6,234 nt of DNA from Lautropia sp. SCN 70-15 (GTDB taxonomy: Bacteria; Pseudomonadota; Gammaproteobacteria; Burkholderiales; Burkholderiaceae_E). Below, piece by piece: positions 5,370-6,234 of the stretch. Position 1 is the stretch's first letter. Each line of letters opens with the position of its first letter. The stretch covers positions 1 to 6,234 of the forward strand of contig MEEC01000159.1 in assembly GCA_001724315.1 (NCBI GenBank), read 5' to 3'. The translations under genes and the position numbers were made by a program. A model generated the notes under the pieces. The model did no database searches. It was not told where the DNA came from and saw only the letters and a list, made by a program, of their open reading frames with translations.

Positions 5370-5693
5370 GTGTCGGGCTGGACGTTAACAGTGCATCCGC
5401 TGGCCGAGGCCGAGTTGAAGAGCCTGCCAGCCGACTTGCGTGCCCGGTTCCTGCGCATTGCCGATTTGCTGGAAACTTTCGGCCCGATGAATGTTGGGAT
5501 GCCCCACACGAGGCCGCTGGAAAGCAAACTGTGGGAAATCCGCATGCAAGGCAAGGACGGCATCGCTCGCGCCGTCTATGCGGCCATGCAGGGACGCACG
5601 CTGTTGGTGCTGCACGTTTTCGTCAAGAAGACGGAGACCACGCCGCGTGTGGCGATCGACACGGCGCGGAAACGACTGAACGACGCGAAATGA
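5370..5693 (+). CDS. Type II toxin, RelE/HigB superfamily (phage Gp49-like)
   Basis: A 107-residue protein with the look of the Gp49-like/HigB branch of the RelE fold. Relatives are ribosome-dependent or free mRNA endonucleases that block translation when their antitoxin is lost. The visible pattern is a first strand WTLTVHPLAEAELKSLP (4-20), a helical region to about 37, LWEIRM (54-59), GIARAVYAA (64-72), and the branch-typical LHVFVKKTETTP (81-92), then a C-terminal helix (94-104). R58, R67, Y70 and K86/K87 are the basic and aromatic residues most likely to contact RNA; this is inferred by family analogy. The start is GTG at 5370 because the first strand begins three residues later and a ribosome binding site fits. 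It overlaps the antitoxin by ATGA, toxin first, as in higBA. Base composition is visibly less GC-rich than the pyr genes, consistent with acquisition. Confidence 0.88.
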   Translation: MSGWTLTVHPLAEAELKSLPADLRARFLRIADLLETFGPMNVGMPHTRPLESKLWEIRMQGKDGIARAVYAAMQGRTLLVLHVFVKKTETTPRVAIDTARKRLNDAK

Positions 5694-5974
5694 AGAAACT
5701 CGAGGTCTTGAAGCGTGAACTGCTCGCCGACGCCGCCACCCGCATGGAATACGATGCGCTGGCCGACGAGTACGCGATTGCCCGAGAACTCATCGCGGCC
5801 CGCGCCCGCGCAGGCATGTCGCAAGCCGAAGTCGCGGCGCGCATGGGTACGACACAGAGCGTCGTGGCGCGCCTGGAGAGCGGCAGGCGGCTGCCGTCGA
5901 TGCGTACTGTCGAGCGTTTTGCCCGGGCAGTAGGGGGGCGTGTCGTCTTGAGGATCGAATCCGGGTCCGCTTGA
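5690..5974 (+). CDS. Type II antitoxin, XRE-family helix-turn-helix protein (HigA-like)
   Basis: A 94-residue protein with a Cro/C1-type helix-turn-helix. Residues 1-30 are charged and helical; the DNA-binding domain follows, with GMSQAEVAARMGTTQSVVARLESG at about 42-65 and LPSMRTVERFARAVGGRV after it. It should bind and neutralise the preceding toxin and repress the shared promoter, where the inverted repeat at 5351-5366 is the candidate site. The start ATG overlaps the toxin stop (ATGA) and has no good ribosome binding site of its own, so translation is probably coupled to the toxin. The length is normal for HigA-like antitoxins that accompany Gp49-type toxins, and the C-terminus looks complete. 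Its stop TGA (5972-5974) is one base from the apaH stop on the other strand. The function follows from the neighbour and the domain; the cognate pairing is inferred from the overlap. Confidence 0.88.
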   Translation: MKKLEVLKRELLADAATRMEYDALADEYAIARELIAARARAGMSQAEVAARMGTTQSVVARLESGRRLPSMRTVERFARAVGGRVVLRIESGSA

Positions 5975-5975
5975 C

Positions 5976-6234
5976 TCACCACGGCGCCAGCCCCTGCGGG
6001 CACTGCACCTGCATCGTCGCCCGGTCGGCCAGCCGCACCGCGGTGAGTTGCCGGCCCCACAGGCAGCCGGTGTCGATCGCCAGCAGGTCGGGCCGGTCGA
6101 TCAGCCCGAGCGCCGACCAGTGGCCGAACACGATCGGCGCGCCGGCCGTGGCGCGGCCCGGCACCTCGAACCACGGGTAGTGGCCTTCGGGCGCGCCGCC
6201 GACGCCCTCCTTGGTGGCGAACTCCATCTCGCCG
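5976..6234 (-). CDS. apaH: Symmetrical bis(5'-nucleosyl)-tetraphosphatase ApaH, C-terminal part (runs off right edge)
   Basis: The last 86 codons are present on the minus strand, with the stop TGA at 5978-5976. ApaH cleaves Ap4A symmetrically to two ADP and also removes Np4 caps from bacterial RNA; it is a cytosolic PPP-family metallophosphoesterase. Recognised segments are HYPWFEVPGR, IVFGHWSALGL, which carries the family's last metal-site GH motif, and LLAIDTGCLWGRQLTAVRLAD, the typical DTGC region. The catalytic N-terminal motifs (GDxHG, GDxxDRG, GNHE) lie outside the window, so activity cannot be judged. It converges with the antitoxin gene with a single base between stops and no terminator, so its transcript should run into the toxin-antitoxin genes in antisense unless stopped by Rho. 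Confidence 0.92.
   Translation of the reverse strand, partial: GEMEFATKEGVGGAPEGHYPWFEVPGRATAGAPIVFGHWSALGLIDRPDLLAIDTGCLWGRQLTAVRLADRATMQVQCPQGLAPW

Noticed and set aside
5292..5373. ACACAT (5292-5297) and ATGTGT (5368-5373) as a long-range operator pair
   Set aside because: Only six bases with a 70-base spacer and no further support; expected by chance in a stretch of this length.
5217..5988. GGCGCC next to TGAGTC at the plsC stop (5217-5228), and the same two hexamers in inverted orientation at the apaH stop (5973-5988), possibly ends of a mobile unit
   Set aside because: The distance between the hexamers differs (0 versus 4 bases), both include stop codons and a common GC-rich palindrome, and no transposase is present; chance is the simpler explanation.
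1..6234. tRNA, rRNA, CRISPR arrays, insertion sequences or riboswitches
   Set aside because: Nothing resembling these was seen on either strand: no spaced direct repeats, no cloverleaf-type sequence, no transposase motif.

Overview
The window looks like a core-genome segment of a high-GC betaproteobacterium, most likely of the order Burkholderiales. This rests on the strong G/C bias at third codon positions, on the gene order yqgE-ruvX-pyrR-pyrB-pyrC'-plsC next to apaH and a photolyase, and on how the protein sequences read. All assignments come from motif reading and memory of the families; no search was run.

Layout. Positions 1-427 (minus strand) hold the N-terminal part of a DNA photolyase/cryptochrome, running off the left edge. 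A 79-bp divergent gap carries a near-symmetric promoter-like arrangement. From 507 to 5225 six genes lie close together on the plus strand: yqgE (UPF0301), ruvX/yqgF, pyrR, pyrB, a dihydroorotase-like pyrC' that has lost its metal-binding HxH pair, and a PlsC-type acyltransferase. Spacing runs from an 8-bp overlap to 59 bp, so this is probably one operon. A hairpin directly after plsC may mark its original end. Positions 5226-5369 are non-coding and contain the most AT-rich patch of the window. Positions 5370-5974 hold a toxin-first type II toxin-antitoxin pair: a RelE/HigB (Gp49-like) toxin and an XRE-family antitoxin with a 4-bp overlap. The antitoxin stop lies one base from the stop of apaH, which enters on the minus strand from the right edge.

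How the genes work together. PyrB (aspartate transcarbamoylase) and PyrC' probably form the Pseudomonas-type complex in which the dihydroorotase-like subunit is structural, so a separate active dihydroorotase is expected elsewhere in the genome. PyrR is the uracil phosphoribosyltransferase-fold protein of the same pathway. RuvX acts on RNA or DNA, PlsC in phospholipid synthesis and ApaH in dinucleoside tetraphosphate breakdown; they are housekeeping neighbours without an obvious shared pathway. The toxin-antitoxin pair looks like an accessory insertion between plsC and apaH.

I found no clearly new multi-gene system. The points most worth a second look are the toxin-antitoxin insertion with its compact control region and its end-to-end junction with apaH, the partly eroded active site of PyrC', the face-to-face promoter elements with an apparently leaderless yqgE, and a shortened loop in RuvX.
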